Below, piece by piece: positions 39,629 through 40,095 of a stretch of 40,095 nt of DNA. How positions within the stretch are numbered: position 1 is the first letter of the stretch; the number at the start of each line of letters is the position of its first letter. The translations under genes and the position numbers were made by a program. The DNA is from a virus. The notes under the pieces are model-generated. The model did no database searches. It was given only the letters and a program-made list of their open reading frames with translations, and was not told where the DNA came from. The DNA is taken from positions 1 to 40,095 of the IMG/VR virus record IMGVR_UViG_3300042894_002964, one strand, 5' to 3'.

Positions 39629-40065
39629 TGACTGTTAATATTCCATATATCAATAAAAATGTGTTGACGGCAAATGAAAGCGGTGATTGGTTTCAAACCG
39701 AGTTTGATGTAAAAGAAATATTAGCGCAAGGGTTCGGTAGGTTGCAATTATCATTGCCAATTCAATCGCCAACGGATAGCACTGCATATTTGCCGTTAAT
39801 GAATACCCGATTTCCATTGACTATAAAAAGCCTAACCGCAAAAACAGATGCGGGGACATGCACAGTTGCAATTAAAATTAACGGCACAAATGTTACCAGC
39901 CTTAGTGCGGTGGCAGTGACAAGCACAGAGGCAACCACGGCTGCAACTGCTGCAAATACCATGGCGATAGGTGATGATTTAACTATTACGCCTAGCAGCG
40001 TTTCTGGGGTTGGTTGGCTTTATATTAATATATGGTGCGATAGAACTGGTGCGGGGACTGCATGA
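39628..40065 (+). CDS. Hypothetical tail-region protein, Ala/Thr-rich
   Basis: A 145-residue protein; ATG 39628 overlaps the adaptor stop and follows AAGGAGATAT. Beta-rich sequence (PLTIKSLTAKTDAGTCTVAI, WLYINIWCDRTG) suggests a structural protein. ATGA overlap with the junction-spanning nozzle gene. A minor head or tail protein by position. Confidence 0.6.
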   Translation: MTVNIPYINKNVLTANESGDWFQTEFDVKEILAQGFGRLQLSLPIQSPTDSTAYLPLMNTRFPLTIKSLTAKTDAGTCTVAIKINGTNVTSLSAVAVTSTEATTAATAANTMAIGDDLTITPSSVSGVGWLYINIWCDRTGAGTA

Positions 40066-40095
40066 GTGGATTTGTTAGTTTGGGTGGTGGTGGTA
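40062..40095 (+). CDS. Tail nozzle / gp10-like protein, 5' part
   Basis: ATG 40062, in an ATGA overlap, starts MSGFVSLGGGG; the last base joined to bases 1-2 gives ATT, and the frame continues without stop to 1550. This is the N-terminus of the gene described at 1-1550 and shows the record ends are adjacent in the real molecule. Confidence 0.85.
   Translation, partial: MSGFVSLGGGG

Noticed and set aside
1-40095. Integrase, excisionase or attachment site, indicating a temperate integrating phage
   Set aside because: No tyrosine or serine recombinase motif was seen in any frame. The tRNA genes have no repeated end elsewhere that I could find by eye.

Overview
The window is the genome of a tailed phage with a short-tail (podovirus-type) virion gene set. 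It is AT-rich and almost fully coding, uses the standard code, and most genes are joined by 4-base ATGA/GTGA overlaps. The two ends of the record fit together: an ATG at 40062 opens a frame that runs off the right end and continues in frame from base 3 to the stop at 1550. The record is therefore a circularised or circularly permuted genome opened inside a tail gene, and appears complete. The host cannot be fixed from sequence alone. The DnaB and overall style feel alphaproteobacterial to me, which is a weak inference. I saw no integrase, excisionase or partition gene.

Layout. (1) Rightward late module, 30733 through the junction to 13411: small and large terminase, P22-type portal, scaffold, SU10/DUF5309-type coat, terminator, decoration-like and pentapeptide-repeat proteins, adaptor, nozzle-like protein, internal/ejection proteins, an SGNH-esterase tail protein, then lysis genes (membrane proteins, GH24 endolysin, Rz/Rz1-type spanins). 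(2) A convergent gap, 13412-14035, with two leftward tRNA genes (an initiator-like Met tRNA and Pro-UGG), their promoter, a leftward terminator and a perfect 79-bp tandem duplication. (3) A leftward early operon, 18719-14036, of about 18 mostly unknown small genes ending in an ASCH-like protein. (4) A divergent control region, 18733-18897, with opposed sigma70-type promoters and palindromic operator candidates, then a rightward HTH regulator (predicted leaderless) and small genes to 20650. (5) A leftward recombination/modification operon, 25090-20652: Rad52-type annealing protein, SSB, RusA resolvase, a CDC123-like ATP-grasp protein, a second ATP-grasp protein and a DNA methyltransferase; the last four are chained by ATGA overlaps. 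(6) A rightward replication module, 25164-27854: small HTH protein, O-like initiator carrying iteron-like repeats inside its gene, DnaB helicase. (7) A leftward operon of small unknown genes, 30569-28023, whose promoter is divergent from the terminase promoter across two consensus DnaA boxes.

How it works together (inference): the regulator at 18898 probably sets early transcription in both directions. The O-like protein and DnaB start replication at the iterons and/or with host DnaA at 30669-30689. Rad52, SSB and RusA process replicating DNA for packaging. Late genes read from the promoter before terS. The strongest candidates for undescribed biology are the tandem ATP-grasp pair (21548-23037) and the phage initiator-like tRNA (13548-13622), together with two genes predicted to be leaderless.
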